Origin: PRO6 sp035565775
GTDB taxonomy: Bacteria; Pseudomonadota; Alphaproteobacteria; Rhizobiales; Xanthobacteraceae
Assembly: GCA_035565775.1 (NCBI GenBank)
Contig: DATMRW010000021.1
Coordinates: 1,009,217-1,073,216, forward strand
Direction: 5' to 3'
Length of the DNA stretch: 64,000 bases
Shown here: in pieces, positions 37,624 to 46,639 of the stretch
Layout of the letters: every line of letters starts with the position of its first letter
Position numbering within the stretch: the first letter of the stretch is position 1
Notes under the pieces: generated by a model
Told to the model about the DNA's origin: nothing
Seen by the model: the letters and a program-made list of their open reading frames with translations, nothing else
Database searches by the model: none
Position numbers and translations under genes: made by a program

Positions 37624-39623
37624 TGACCAAACTTGCACGAACCTTCGATACGGTCCTCATCGCCAATCGCGGCGAGGTTGCGATGCGGGTGCTCCGAACG
37701 GCCCGAACGATGGGGCTGCGGACTATCGTCGTCCACTCCGAAGCGGATCGCGACATGCCTTATGTCTGCGCCGCCGATGAGGCGCTCTGCATCGGACCGG
37801 CTGCGGCGAGGGAGTCCTATCTGAGCGTCGAGGCAATTCTGGCTGCGGCGAGGCGTTGCGGCGCCGAAGCCGTGCATCCGGGATATGGCTTCCTTTCAGA
37901 GAATGCCGATTTTGCCGCCCGTGTCGAAGCCGCCGGGCTGGTGTTCGTCGGCCCATCGGCCGCGACGATCGAGGCAATGGGAAACAAGGCGCGCGCCAAA
38001 GGCCTGATGGAGGTGGCTGGCGTCCCTGTGGTCCCGGGGGTTTGCGGAGCCAACGCGCAAGAAGCTGGGTTTCTCGAGGCCGCGCGGTCGATCGGCTATC
38101 CGGTCATGGTGAAAGCCGCCGCGGGTGGTGGTGGGCGCGGCATGCGGCTGGTCAATTCCGAGGCGGAATTGAGGGCCGCGCTCGCCTCGGCTCGTTCGGA
38201 GGCTCAAGCGGCCTTCGGATCCGGCGAACTCTTGCTCGAGCGTGCGATCCTGCGTCCGCGTCACATTGAAGTTCAGGTGCTTGCCGATTCGCATGGAAAC
38301 GTCGTCCATCTGGGCGAGCGCGACTGTTCCATCCAGCGGCGCCACCAGAAGGTCGTCGAAGAGACACCATCACCTGCCGTCGATGCGGCATTGCGCGAAC
38401 GCATGGCCGAAACGGCGATCAACGCGGCAAAAGCGATCGGCTATATCGGAACAGGAACGATCGAATTCCTGCTCGATGAAAGCAGTCGCTACTACTTCAT
38501 GGAGATGAATACGCGCCTGCAGGTCGAGCATGCAGTCACGGAAATGGTGACAGGTCTCGATCTGGTCGAGTGGCAATTCCGTGTCGCGGCGGGCGAGCCG
38601 CTCGGCTTTTCCCAGAGCGATGTCTCGTTTTCGGGACATGCGATTGAGGTACGCCTGTGTGCCGAAGAACCGGAAGCGGGCTTCCTGCCCCGATCTGGCC
38701 CGGTCATCGCGTGGGTGCCGCCTGACCGAGATTGCAACGTGCGCGTTGACCATTGCCTTTGGTCCGGAGCGGAGATCAGTCCGCACTATGACTCGATGGT
38801 CGCCAAGATCGTGGCGCATGGGAATGATCGCAACGAGGCGATCCGCAAGCTTGTCGGCGCGCTAGAGCGAACGGTTCTGCTGGGCACGCCATGCAACCAA
38901 TCCTTTCTGCTCGATTGCCTTCGCCATCAAGAATTTCGGTCGGGCGCAGCCCATACCGGCTTTATCGAACAGCATTTTCCGAGCCCCGCAGCCCAGCCGA
39001 TGCCGCCCGAATTGATGGCGGCGGCGCTGGCCGCAGTTTACACGGCACCGTCGCAAAATGCTTTGCTCAATCAGACTCCGACAAGTCTGAGCGTGATGGA
39101 GGATGGCAAGAAAGTCGACGCCAAGATTCGTTGCGTCGGGCCTGCGGTCGATGTGACGCTCGCAGCGGACGACCGAATAAGCACATTTTCGGTCGAACAT
39201 CTGAGGGTGAGCGACGACGTGCCGCCGATGCGATCGATCCTGTGCGAGATCGATCGCAGATCATTCAAGGTCGGAATCGTTGACACCAGCGAGGTGATTT
39301 TTGCGACCTCGGCAGGCCGCACCTGGACATTGTCGAAGCCCGATCCGCTGGCTCGTCGGGCGCGGGCGTCCAACGGAGCCATCGTCGCGCCCCTGTCGGG
39401 TCGCGTTGTTAGCGTTGCCGCACAGTTCGGCAGGGAGGTGCGTTCCGGCGACGTGCTGATCGTGATCGAAGCGATGAAGATGGAGCACAGGCTGTGTGCC
39501 GGTGCAGACGGCAAGATCGAGGCGATCGACGTCAAGGTCGGCGACCAGACCAGGGTTGGACAAGTGCTCGCGCGCATCGCCATCGCGACGGGTGACGCAG
39601 TCGTGGGAGCGGGCCATGGCTAA
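37623..39623 (+). CDS. atuF: Biotin-dependent acyl-CoA carboxylase alpha subunit, AtuF-like
   Basis: A 666-residue fused biotin carboxylase and biotin carrier. The biotin carboxylase begins VLIANRGEVAMRVLRTARTM, with ATP-grasp motif KAAAGGGGRGMRLV, ERDCSIQRRHQKVVEETPSP, and MEMNTRLQVEHAVTEMVTGL. The biotin carrier domain at the C-terminus has the biotinylated Lys in EAMKMEH. It carboxylates biotin with bicarbonate and ATP and partners AtuC. ATG overlaps the atuE stop (TAATG) and the end overlaps atuA by 8 bases. Confidence 0.88.
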   Translation: MTKLARTFDTVLIANRGEVAMRVLRTARTMGLRTIVVHSEADRDMPYVCAADEALCIGPAAARESYLSVEAILAAARRCGAEAVHPGYGFLSENADFAARVEAAGLVFVGPSAATIEAMGNKARAKGLMEVAGVPVVPGVCGANAQEAGFLEAARSIGYPVMVKAAAGGGGRGMRLVNSEAELRAALASARSEAQAAFGSGELLLERAILRPRHIEVQVLADSHGNVVHLGERDCSIQRRHQKVVEETPSPAVDAALRERMAETAINAAKAIGYIGTGTIEFLLDESSRYYFMEMNTRLQVEHAVTEMVTGLDLVEWQFRVAAGEPLGFSQSDVSFSGHAIEVRLCAEEPEAGFLPRSGPVIAWVPPDRDCNVRVDHCLWSGAEISPHYDSMVAKIVAHGNDRNEAIRKLVGALERTVLLGTPCNQSFLLDCLRHQEFRSGAAHTGFIEQHFPSPAAQPMPPELMAAALAAVYTAPSQNALLNQTPTSLSVMEDGKKVDAKIRCVGPAVDVTLAADDRISTFSVEHLRVSDDVPPMRSILCEIDRRSFKVGIVDTSEVIFATSAGRTWTLSKPDPLARRARASNGAIVAPLSGRVVSVAAQFGREVRSGDVLIVIEAMKMEHRLCAGADGKIEAIDVKVGDQTRVGQVLARIAIATGDAVVGAGHG

Positions 39624-41454
39624 TTCGAGCAAGCGGACGATCCGCATCGGCGGCGCCAGCGGTTTTTGGGGCGATTCAGCCATCGCAACGCCGCAGCTTC
39701 TGACGGTGGAGAGGCTGAACTATCTCGTCTTCGACTACTTGGCCGAGACAACGATGGCGATTCTCGCCCGCGCGATGCTGAAGAATCCGGCGCTGGGCTA
39801 TGCCGTCGATTTCGTAACCGACGTCGTTGAGCCTCATCTTGCGACGGCGCTGAGCAAAGGCGTCAAGATCATTGCCAATGCGGGAGGTCTCAACCCCGCG
39901 GCTTGCAGGGACGCCATTGCCCGGGTGGCCGAACAGGCCGGTTTACGCCCGAAGATTGCGGTGGTCAGCGGTGACGATCTTCTTCTGGCCTGGAACGAAG
40001 AGCGGCTGCGCACGGTGCGGCGACTCGGCTCAGATGAAGCGATCCCCAAGGGCGTACTGTCGATGAACGCCTATGTCGGCGCGCGCGGCGTCGCGGAGGC
40101 GCTGGCGGCGGGTGCGGAGATCGTAATTACCGGGCGCACGGTGGACAGCGCCTCCGTCCTCGGTGCCGCGGCATACGAATTCGGCTGGTCCTGGCGCGAT
40201 TGGGACCGGTTGGCCGGCGCGACGATTGCCGGCCACCTCATCGAGTGCGGAGCGCAAGCGACCGGGGGCCTGTTCACCGATTGGGAACGCGTCGGCGAAT
40301 GGGACAATATCGGCTACCCCGTTATCGATGTCGCGGATGATGGAAGCTGCGTCTTGTTCAAACCAGCAGACACCGGAGGACTGATCGATCCGCTCGCTGT
40401 CTCCGAACAGCTTCTTTACGAAGTCGGCGATCCCGCGCGCTACATCATGCCAGACGTAGTGTGCGACCTCAGCCACGTCCGCGTCGAATGGCAGGAAGGG
40501 CGGCTCGGAGAGGCGGTAAGAATATCAGGCGTGCGGGGCTTGCCACCGACGCCAGATTACAAGGGCAACGCGACCTGGCAGGACGGATTCCAGATCCAAC
40601 TGATGATGGGGATCCGCGGCCTCGACGCGCCTGCAAAGGCGCGTCGTACCGCGGATGCACTGCTGAAGCGGACGCGCCGGATGATGGCCGACGCCGGGTT
40701 CGGCGACTACACGGCGACGACGGTCGAGCTGCTGGGCTGCGAGAGCCAATATGGACCGCATGCTCGCGTCCATGACACCCGGGAAGTCGTGCTGCGTATC
40801 GCTGCGCGCCACCAGCACGCAAAAGCGCTACGCTTCCTGCAAAAGGAGTGCTCCTCGGCCGGCACCTCGATGGCGGCCGGCACCCGTAGCACATTCTCGG
40901 GCCGCACCGATATTCAGTCGTTGATCCGGGTCCTGCCGTTTGTCGTCGACAAGAGCGAGGTGCCACTCGTTCTTTTCCGGCCGGATGACGGGCATCAGGT
41001 GCTTCCACTGCCGGAGCAGGGAAGCACGCCCGTTGCAACGGAGGTGTTGGCACCGGCCGAAGCAAGCGACCTGTCAGGCAGCGACCTGATCGAGGTGCCG
41101 CTTGTCCGCATCGCCGTCGCGCGGAGTGGCGATAAGGGAGACGACGTGAATATTGGCGTGATCGCGCGACGTGCGGAATGGCTTCCGTACTTGCGGTGGC
41201 AACTGACGGCGGAAGCGGTGCGGAAGTATTTCTCTCATCTCGTTGTTGGCGGTGTGGGGCGATACGACGTTCCTGGGTTGCAAGCCGTGAATTTCGTTCT
41301 GCACGGCGCACTCGGCGGCGGCGGTGTGTCGAGCCTTCGTTCCGATCCTCTCGGAAAATCGTTCGGCCAGATGCTGCTGGATTTTCCGATGCGCATACCT
41401 GCGCGCCTGCTGGAGCGTGGCGAGCCCTCGCTCGAAACCAATTGGCAAAAGTAG
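39616..41454 (+). CDS. atuA: AtuA-like protein (DUF1446 plus C-terminal ferredoxin-like fold)
   Basis: A 612-residue protein from ATG 39616, overlapping atuF by 8 bases. The N-terminal DUF1446 domain begins IRIGGASGFWGDSAIATPQL, with DYLAETTMAILARAMLKNP, IIANAGGLNPAACRDAIARV and EIVITGRTVDSASVLGAAAY. The C-terminal AtuA-like domain starts near residue 490 (VRIAVARSGDKGDDVNIGVI, VVGGVGRYDVPGLQAVNFVL). AtuA is required for citronellol and geraniol use in Pseudomonas, but its chemistry is unknown. Its presence is the main reason for calling this an atu rather than a leucine (liu) block. Confidence 0.85.
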   Translation: MANSSKRTIRIGGASGFWGDSAIATPQLLTVERLNYLVFDYLAETTMAILARAMLKNPALGYAVDFVTDVVEPHLATALSKGVKIIANAGGLNPAACRDAIARVAEQAGLRPKIAVVSGDDLLLAWNEERLRTVRRLGSDEAIPKGVLSMNAYVGARGVAEALAAGAEIVITGRTVDSASVLGAAAYEFGWSWRDWDRLAGATIAGHLIECGAQATGGLFTDWERVGEWDNIGYPVIDVADDGSCVLFKPADTGGLIDPLAVSEQLLYEVGDPARYIMPDVVCDLSHVRVEWQEGRLGEAVRISGVRGLPPTPDYKGNATWQDGFQIQLMMGIRGLDAPAKARRTADALLKRTRRMMADAGFGDYTATTVELLGCESQYGPHARVHDTREVVLRIAARHQHAKALRFLQKECSSAGTSMAAGTRSTFSGRTDIQSLIRVLPFVVDKSEVPLVLFRPDDGHQVLPLPEQGSTPVATEVLAPAEASDLSGSDLIEVPLVRIAVARSGDKGDDVNIGVIARRAEWLPYLRWQLTAEAVRKYFSHLVVGGVGRYDVPGLQAVNFVLHGALGGGGVSSLRSDPLGKSFGQMLLDFPMRIPARLLERGEPSLETNWQK

Positions 41455-41676
41455 AACTGCGAACGGGACTGGCCAGAAGGGCACAAGTCATCGCGCGCGG
41501 AATGTTGGAAAGCCGTAACTGTCGAGCGAGTGGCAGGATCGGATCAGGAGAATGTCCTTGTAGGTCAGCGCGAGAATCGAACGGAAGCGGGGGCAGTTGC
41601 AATGATATGGCTTATTAATAGCACGAAAGCGCATGAAATAGATAACCCTTGGCATTGTCAGAGAAGGAGTAACGTC

Positions 41677-42972
41677 ATGACTTTGAGCATTGGCGCATCC
41701 AGCCTGTCGATTTGGAGGTCATCACCAAGCAAGGAGGGCGCACACCAGTCGAGCAGACATTTCTGGGTAGCGGCCTTGATCCTTGCCGCGCTCGTTATGT
41801 TGGCCACTCAGGCATGGGCCGCGGAGAAAAAGTATAGTCCGGGCGCCAGCGATACGGAGATCAGGATAGGCACTACGACTTCCTATAGCGGCCCGGCATC
41901 CGCCTACAGCATCATCGCCAAGACCGAGGACGCGTACTTCCGCAAGATCAATGCGGAAGGTGGCATCAACGGGCGCAAGATTGTCTTCATTTCCTATGAC
42001 GATGCCTACTCGCCGCCGAAGACGGTCGAGCAGACGAGACGGCTGGTCGAGGGTGACGAAGTCCTCCTGGTCTTCAACGCGCTTGGCACTGCCACCAACT
42101 CTGCCGTGCAAAAATACCTCAATGCCAAAAAAGTGCCTCAGCTCTTTGTCTCGAGCGGCGCGGCCAAATGGAACGACCCGCAGAACTTTCCATGGACGAT
42201 GGGATTTTCGCCAAGCTACCAGACTGAAGGCTTCATCTATGGCAAATACCTGCTGGAGCAAAAGCCCAACGCCAAGGTTGCAATCCTGTTTCAGAATGAT
42301 GATTTCGGCAAAGACTATCTCAAAGGGATAAGGATGGGCCTTGGCGACAAGGCGGCGTCGATGATCGTCGCAGAAGAAGCGTTCGACGTCTCGGAACCCA
42401 CCATCGATTCCCACCTCGTCAAGCTCAAGTCCACCGGCGCCGATGTGCTGATTGATGTCGCTACCCCGAAGTTCGCGGCTCAGGCGGTCAGGAAGTTGGC
42501 AGAGCTCCGCTGGAAGCCGCTCCATATCGTCAGCTACGTCTCCGCTTCGATCGGCAGCATGATCAAGCCTGCTGGCTTCGACAATGCGCAGGGCATCATT
42601 TCGGCGGCCTATTTTAAGGATCCGAACGATCCCCAGTGGAAAGACGATGCGGGTCTGAAGGAGCTGAACTCTTTTCTCGACACCTATCTCCCTGCTGCCG
42701 ATCGTACCGATACGCTCATCGTCAACGGCTACAACACGGCACAAGCGTTGGTGCATCTGCTCCGGCAGTGCGGCGATGATTTGACGCGCGAGAACGTGAT
42801 GCGCCAGGCGGCTCAACTAAAGGACGTCGAATTGGGGATGTTGCTGCCCGGCATCAAGCTGAACACTTCGCCGAAGGATTTCGCGCCGATCAAGCAATGG
42901 CAGCTTATGCGTTTCCAGGGAACGACATGGCATTTGTTCGGTGAGGCCATGAGCGGTGAAGCGCGCGACTAG
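41677..42972 (+). CDS. Branched-chain amino acid-type (LivK) periplasmic binding protein
   Basis: A 431-residue secreted protein. ATG 41677 follows AGAAGGAG. A long N-terminus has a signal helix (WVAALILAALVMLATQAWA), then the mature SDTEIRIGTTTSYSGPASAY, INAEGGINGRKIVFISYDDA and VAILFQNDDFGKDYLKGIRM of the type I periplasmic binding fold. These proteins often bind aromatic or short branched acids rather than amino acids. No intact permease or ATPase gene is nearby, only the livG fragment at 32 kb. It follows atuA by 222 bases and ends at a terminator hairpin. Confidence 0.88.
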   Translation: MTLSIGASSLSIWRSSPSKEGAHQSSRHFWVAALILAALVMLATQAWAAEKKYSPGASDTEIRIGTTTSYSGPASAYSIIAKTEDAYFRKINAEGGINGRKIVFISYDDAYSPPKTVEQTRRLVEGDEVLLVFNALGTATNSAVQKYLNAKKVPQLFVSSGAAKWNDPQNFPWTMGFSPSYQTEGFIYGKYLLEQKPNAKVAILFQNDDFGKDYLKGIRMGLGDKAASMIVAEEAFDVSEPTIDSHLVKLKSTGADVLIDVATPKFAAQAVRKLAELRWKPLHIVSYVSASIGSMIKPAGFDNAQGIISAAYFKDPNDPQWKDDAGLKELNSFLDTYLPAADRTDTLIVNGYNTAQALVHLLRQCGDDLTRENVMRQAAQLKDVELGMLLPGIKLNTSPKDFAPIKQWQLMRFQGTTWHLFGEAMSGEARD

Positions 42973-43013
42973 GACGTGTTGACGGTTTGACGGAGGAGTT
43001 CGGGTTTTGATTC

Positions 43014-43042
43014 AAGGCTGCCCCTCTCAGGGAGGCAGCCTT
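43014..43042 (+). terminator. Hairpin terminator after the LivK-type gene
   Basis: A nine-base perfect stem AAGGCTGCC / GGCAGCCTT with an 11-base loop lies 42 bases past the stop. The T-run is short, so termination efficiency is uncertain. Confidence 0.6.
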
Positions 43043-43146
43043 ACTCGACCGAGCCGATAGCTCCGATAGGCTAGAGCGGCCGCTCCCAGTCCTATGCCGA
43101 ACCTCGCCTCGTTCATCATCTGAAACATCTACTCCATGGCCTGGTT
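43027..43146 (-). pseudogene. Fragment of a DmdC/AidB-type acyl-CoA dehydrogenase
   Basis: The minus frame reads NQAME, a TAG stop, then MFQMMNEARFGIGLGAAALA and YRSYRL before a stop at 43027. This block is characteristic of the large acyl-CoA dehydrogenases related to DmdC, where MFQ-MNEAR-GVGLG is conserved. Only about 40 codons remain, broken by an internal stop. Confidence 0.6.
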
Positions 43147-43316
43147 CCCCTACCCCAGATAAATCGGTTTAGCTTGAACCAGTTGGCACGCATGGCGCAG
43201 CAGGCCGGGGCCGTGGAAAATGACGACGCTGCGACCGAATAGGGCTCGATGAAAAAGCAAGCCCGGCGAAAGCCGCCTAAAACGAGACTTTGCCGGGTTG
43301 GTCGTCAGGCTTCAGA

Positions 43317-43615
43317 TCAGGCGACTTTGCTTTTCCCACTTTCAGAACGCGATCCCTGCCGCGCAGGCCCAATCTTCGGCATCGTTTGCAGAACCTCGGA
43401 GAGCCGGCCAACCGCGCACGCCTTGCTAAAATACTAGCCCTGCAGCAAATCGCATTTCATATGGCGCAGCAGATCGACCTGCTCCACAGTTTCAACCCCA
43501 TCGGCCGTGACAGTCTTTCCGAGACTATGGGCGATTTCGATAACGCCGCGAACGATCGCCCGGTCTTCAGGCTGGCCAAACATATCAAATGGACATCTTT
43601 GGCCAGCGCATCCAT
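43317..43615 (-). pseudogene. C-terminal remnant of an EAL-domain phosphodiesterase
   Basis: The minus frame reads FDMFGQPEDRAIVRGVIEIA, then HSLGKTVTADGVETVEQVDL and LRHMKCDLLQG, a TAG stop at 43434-43436, then YFSKA and further codons to 43319. It matches the last third of the EAL fold (A-[ED]-GVET-EQ...QGY-x-S), with Asp for Glu in the usual AEGVE and a stop inside QG-Y. The upstream two thirds, including the EAL motif itself, are missing. Confidence 0.75.
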
Positions 43616-43638
43616 TAGCGAATGGGGCAAGACTCGTC

Positions 43639-44214
43639 TTATTCGGGGAGAAGAACGGCGTTCACGACGTGGATGACGCCATTGGATTGATTGAGGTCAG
43701 GGATTGTGACCTGCGCGCGGCCACCCATTTTGTCGACGATATAAAGCTTTTTGCCCTGAAATTCCGCGGCCAATGTGTCCCCGCTCACGGTTTTCATCTC
43801 ATACTTCCCGCCGTTCTGCTTTATCTTTCCGATCAGTTCCTTTCCGGACATTTCACCCGGTACGACGTGGGCAGTAAGGATCCTAACCAGTTTCGATTTA
43901 CTCTCGGGCTTTAGAAGGGTCTCTACTGCTCCTTTAGGAAGCTTGGCAAAGGCTGCATTGGTCGGCGCAAACACGGTGAAGGGTCCGGGACCTTCAAGCG
44001 TTTGTACGAGGCCAGCGGCCTTTACAGCGGCGACGAGGGTCGTATGGTCCTTTGAATTGACGGCGTTCTGAATGATATTTTTGTTCGGATACATTTTTGC
44101 GCCCCCAGCCGGGACTTCGGCGTGTGCCGCTTGCAGACCGATCGGCGCTACGGTCAGGCTCGATGTCGCCAGCATTATTGTTGTCAGCATAATCTTCAGC
44201 GAATTTCCGGGCAT
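43639..44214 (-). CDS. Secreted fasciclin (FAS1) domain protein
   Basis: A 191-residue protein starting at ATG 44214 behind GGAGG. A signal peptide (LTTIMLATSSLTVAPIGLQA then AHA) leads to one FAS1 domain: IIQNAVNSKDHTTLVAAVKA, the FAS1 H1 box GPFTVFAPTNAAFAKLPKG, LTAHVVPGEMSGKEL and the H2 box NGVIHVVNAVLLPE. FAS1 proteins are periplasmic or surface adhesive modules. In Rhodobacter a FAS1 gene belongs to the RpoE singlet-oxygen regulon. A candidate RpoE site lies just upstream here. Confidence 0.93.
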   Translation of the reverse strand: MPGNSLKIMLTTIMLATSSLTVAPIGLQAAHAEVPAGGAKMYPNKNIIQNAVNSKDHTTLVAAVKAAGLVQTLEGPGPFTVFAPTNAAFAKLPKGAVETLLKPESKSKLVRILTAHVVPGEMSGKELIGKIKQNGGKYEMKTVSGDTLAAEFQGKKLYIVDKMGGRAQVTIPDLNQSNGVIHVVNAVLLPE

Positions 44215-44249
44215 GATGACCTCCATGCATTGCTGTTGCGTTCGCTTTT

Positions 44250-44279
44250 CTTCTACGATGGAGGTTTGAGACTGGATCT
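44250..44279 (-). promoter_or_regulatory. Candidate RpoE (ECF) promoter of the fasciclin gene
   Basis: On the minus strand AGATCC (44279-44274), an 18-base spacer and TAGAAG (44255-44250). It differs from the Rhodobacter RpoE -35 TGATCC by one base, with identical spacing to three other sites in this window. The predicted transcription start, near 44243, lies 30 bases before the chosen ATG. Confidence 0.5.
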
Positions 44280-44560
44280 GCTGCAACTAGCTTAGAGCGA
44301 AATTTTTCGGATGCAGCGATGTCCATGGCCGGTCTGTCCATGCGGATCGGCCCGTCGGTCGGTCAAGCTTCGGACAAGGCAGCCGAGGTGGATTTTATCG
44401 ACCGGCGCTCACCTGCGCCTGACAATGCAGCAGCATCGCAAAATCCAGAGTTTCATCTATCCCGCCAAGGATAGGGCAACCTGATCGAATACTTCTTTTA
44501 CAAGCAAATCACTCTAAGCGCGTCACCACGCATCTATAGGCTAGCCGCAGCAATGTCCCG
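44280..44560. other. Spacer between the fasciclin and photolyase genes
   Basis: Nothing recognisable. No convincing frame, terminator or operator was seen. Confidence 0.5.
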
Positions 44561-46045
44561 TTAGGCCTTGTGATCAATCGAGTCCTTGTAGGCTGCGAGC
44601 GCTCGATGCCGGGCGTACTGATGGTCAACTATACGATCTGGATAGGCGACTGCTGTCTGGTCTCCATCGAGTGCCATCTTTGACATCTCCCATGGACAAT
44701 GAATGAACTTATCGGGCAGGTGCCTCAATTCCGGAACCCACTGACGGACGTAGGCGCCGTCGGGATCGAATTTTTGGCCTTGAAGAATCGGATTAAAGAT
44801 CCTGAAAAATGGGGCCGCGTCGGCCCCCGATCCGGCGACCCATTGCCAACTTGCCGCGTTATTTGCGCCATCGGCATCCACTAGCGTGTCCCAGAACCAT
44901 GCTTCGCCTTTCCGCCAATCGATCAACAGGTCCTTCACGAGAAAAGAGGCGACGACCATTCGTACGCGATTGTGCATCCAACCGGTTGCCCACAGTTGCC
45001 GCATACCTGCATCCACCAGCGGGTAGCCGGTCTCGCCCTTCTGCCAAGCCTTGAAAGCTTTGTGGTCCGTGCGCCATGCGAAATTATCGAATCTTGGCTG
45101 CAGATTTCGTCGTGCGATGTCGGAGTTGTGGTGTAACAAGTAATATGAGAATTCCCGCCAGCCGAGTTCGGATTTGAATTTTTCGAGGTTACGTTTGGCG
45201 AATTCGGATCGAGTTGTACGTGCTGCTGCACTCGCAGCATGCCAAACTTGCCGGACCGAAATATTACCGAAGCGCAGGTACGGAGAAAGACTGGATGTAG
45301 CCGGCTGATCGGGGCGATCTCTCGAAGTGGCGTAGATTGAAAAACCATCTTCGAGGAATTCAAGCAAGCGAGCTTGCGCGGCGGTCTCGCCGGGACGCCA
45401 CGCGACGCGAAGACCTTCGGCCCAATCCGGCGCCGTCGGCTGCAGACGAAGATCGCATAATCTAACGCTATGCGACTCCAGCTCGACGTTTGGTTTGAAG
45501 AAGCTCACTCGTGAGGGCGCGCGCAAAGGAGCATCTGGTTCGCCGGACGCTAACGCAGCGCGCCAAAAGGTTGAGAACACGCGAAACGGCACGTCTGTGT
45601 GTGCCGCAATGGTCCATGGTTCGTGGAGAAGATGTCCGTTGAAACTTCTGACCTCTATGTCATGCCGCTTGAGTGAAGTCTCGACACGGTCGTCTATTTG
45701 GCGTTCTGCTGCACCATACCTCCGGTTCCAGCAAACGGCGCTCGCACGACAAGTGGCAGCGAGTGGAGGGATGATCTGCGTTGACGAACCAGAAAACAGC
45801 CAAAGTTGGCCTCCGATCGCATTAAGAGCGCGATCAAGTTCCAGCAGCGCGCCATGTAACCACCAGCGAGCGGCCCCGCCGAGCTGCCTCGGCGCTTCGT
45901 CGCTCGTCTCATGAACGAAGATGCAAATTAGCGGCTGTCCGCTTCGTGATGCTGAATGAAATGCAGGATTGTCGGCCAGGCGCAAATCGTCTCGAAACCA
46001 AACGATAATAGGGTTGGCACAATCCGCGCGGTTTTGAGCAATCAA
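44561..46045 (-). CDS. phr: Deoxyribodipyrimidine photolyase
   Basis: A 494-residue class I CPD photolyase that uses blue light and FADH to split UV-induced pyrimidine dimers. The N-terminal antenna-binding domain starts IIVWFRDDLRLADNPAFHSA. The FAD-binding C-terminal domain contains SSLSPYLRFGNISVRQVW, GETGYPLVDAGMRQLWATGW, MHNRVRMVVASFLVKDL and DGANNAASWQWVAGSGADAA followed by PFFRIFNP, which holds the family's flavin-contacting Asn. It lies 12 bases after tspO, so the two are co-transcribed. In Rhodobacter phrA is an RpoE target. Confidence 0.96.
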   Translation of the reverse strand: MIAQNRADCANPIIVWFRDDLRLADNPAFHSASRSGQPLICIFVHETSDEAPRQLGGAARWWLHGALLELDRALNAIGGQLWLFSGSSTQIIPPLAATCRASAVCWNRRYGAAERQIDDRVETSLKRHDIEVRSFNGHLLHEPWTIAAHTDVPFRVFSTFWRAALASGEPDAPLRAPSRVSFFKPNVELESHSVRLCDLRLQPTAPDWAEGLRVAWRPGETAAQARLLEFLEDGFSIYATSRDRPDQPATSSLSPYLRFGNISVRQVWHAASAAARTTRSEFAKRNLEKFKSELGWREFSYYLLHHNSDIARRNLQPRFDNFAWRTDHKAFKAWQKGETGYPLVDAGMRQLWATGWMHNRVRMVVASFLVKDLLIDWRKGEAWFWDTLVDADGANNAASWQWVAGSGADAAPFFRIFNPILQGQKFDPDGAYVRQWVPELRHLPDKFIHCPWEMSKMALDGDQTAVAYPDRIVDHQYARHRALAAYKDSIDHKA

Positions 46046-46057
46046 ACCGGGCCTCGC

Positions 46058-46555
46058 CTATCTGTTCAGACGCCAGAGCTCAAAATTGAGCACCGTCGCA
46101 AACCCTACCCAGACCGCCAAAGGGATTAGACAGGCTGCAGCGATCCAATCCAGACGCCGGAAACGGTCGATGGTGAACAGGATCACAACCCATTGCGGCA
46201 CGATGTTCACCAAGCCGGCGAAGGTGTTGTTCAACCCGAAAAACATCCAGGACCAGGCGGCATTCAGGGCAAGCTGGAAAAAGAACAGCACGAGTGCAGT
46301 TCTGCGGCCCATCGTGCCAGCCGGCACCTTCAGAATGCGCCAGACCGACCCGGCCATTAGCAGATAGAGCGCTGTCCATACCGGCGCGAACACCCAGTTG
46401 GGCGGATTAAAGGCAGGCTTAGCCAGGCCCGCATACCAGTTTAGAATATTTGGATAGGTCGCCCACTGTCCGAGAAGGGACACTCCGATAATCGGAATAA
46501 TCGCGAATGCCCCTCGCATCCACGGAGATTGAAGGCTTCTGGTCTCTCGCTCCAT
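46058..46555 (-). CDS. tspO: TspO/MBR-family membrane protein
   Basis: A 165-residue five-helix membrane protein. ATG 46555 is preferred over longer starts because the predicted transcription start is close to 46588. TspO motifs are NWYAGLAKPAFNPPNWVFAP, VWTALYLLMAGSVWRI and FQLALNAAWSWMFFGLNN. TspO binds tetrapyrroles and can degrade or export photosensitising porphyrins, in keeping with co-transcription with photolyase under a singlet-oxygen sigma factor. Confidence 0.93.
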   Translation of the reverse strand: MERETRSLQSPWMRGAFAIIPIIGVSLLGQWATYPNILNWYAGLAKPAFNPPNWVFAPVWTALYLLMAGSVWRILKVPAGTMGRRTALVLFFFQLALNAAWSWMFFGLNNTFAGLVNIVPQWVVILFTIDRFRRLDWIAAACLIPLAVWVGFATVLNFELWRLNR

Positions 46556-46593
46556 AGCGGTTTCACCTGGTATAGCTTTTTGTCTCATGAGCG

Positions 46594-46622
46594 CTTTACG
46601 AGTTAAAGTCCTTCTTGGATCA
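46594..46622 (-). promoter_or_regulatory. Candidate RpoE promoter of tspO-phr
   Basis: On the minus strand a perfect TGATCC (46622-46617), an 18-base spacer and TAAAG (46598-46594). This matches the Rhodobacter sphaeroides RpoE consensus TGATCC-N18-TAA. It predicts transcription from about 46587, immediately before the chosen tspO start. Confidence 0.72.
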
Positions 46623-46639
46623 TCCAGAACCACAGGCAG

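Noticed and set aside
41722..42816. 364-codon minus-strand frame
   Set aside because: Antisense to the LivK-type binding protein with signal peptide and ribosome site.
43042..43320. Possible insertion sequence remnant after the LivK-type gene
   Set aside because: Considered because of the scrambled sequence, but the readable part matches an acyl-CoA dehydrogenase and no terminal inverted repeats were visible.
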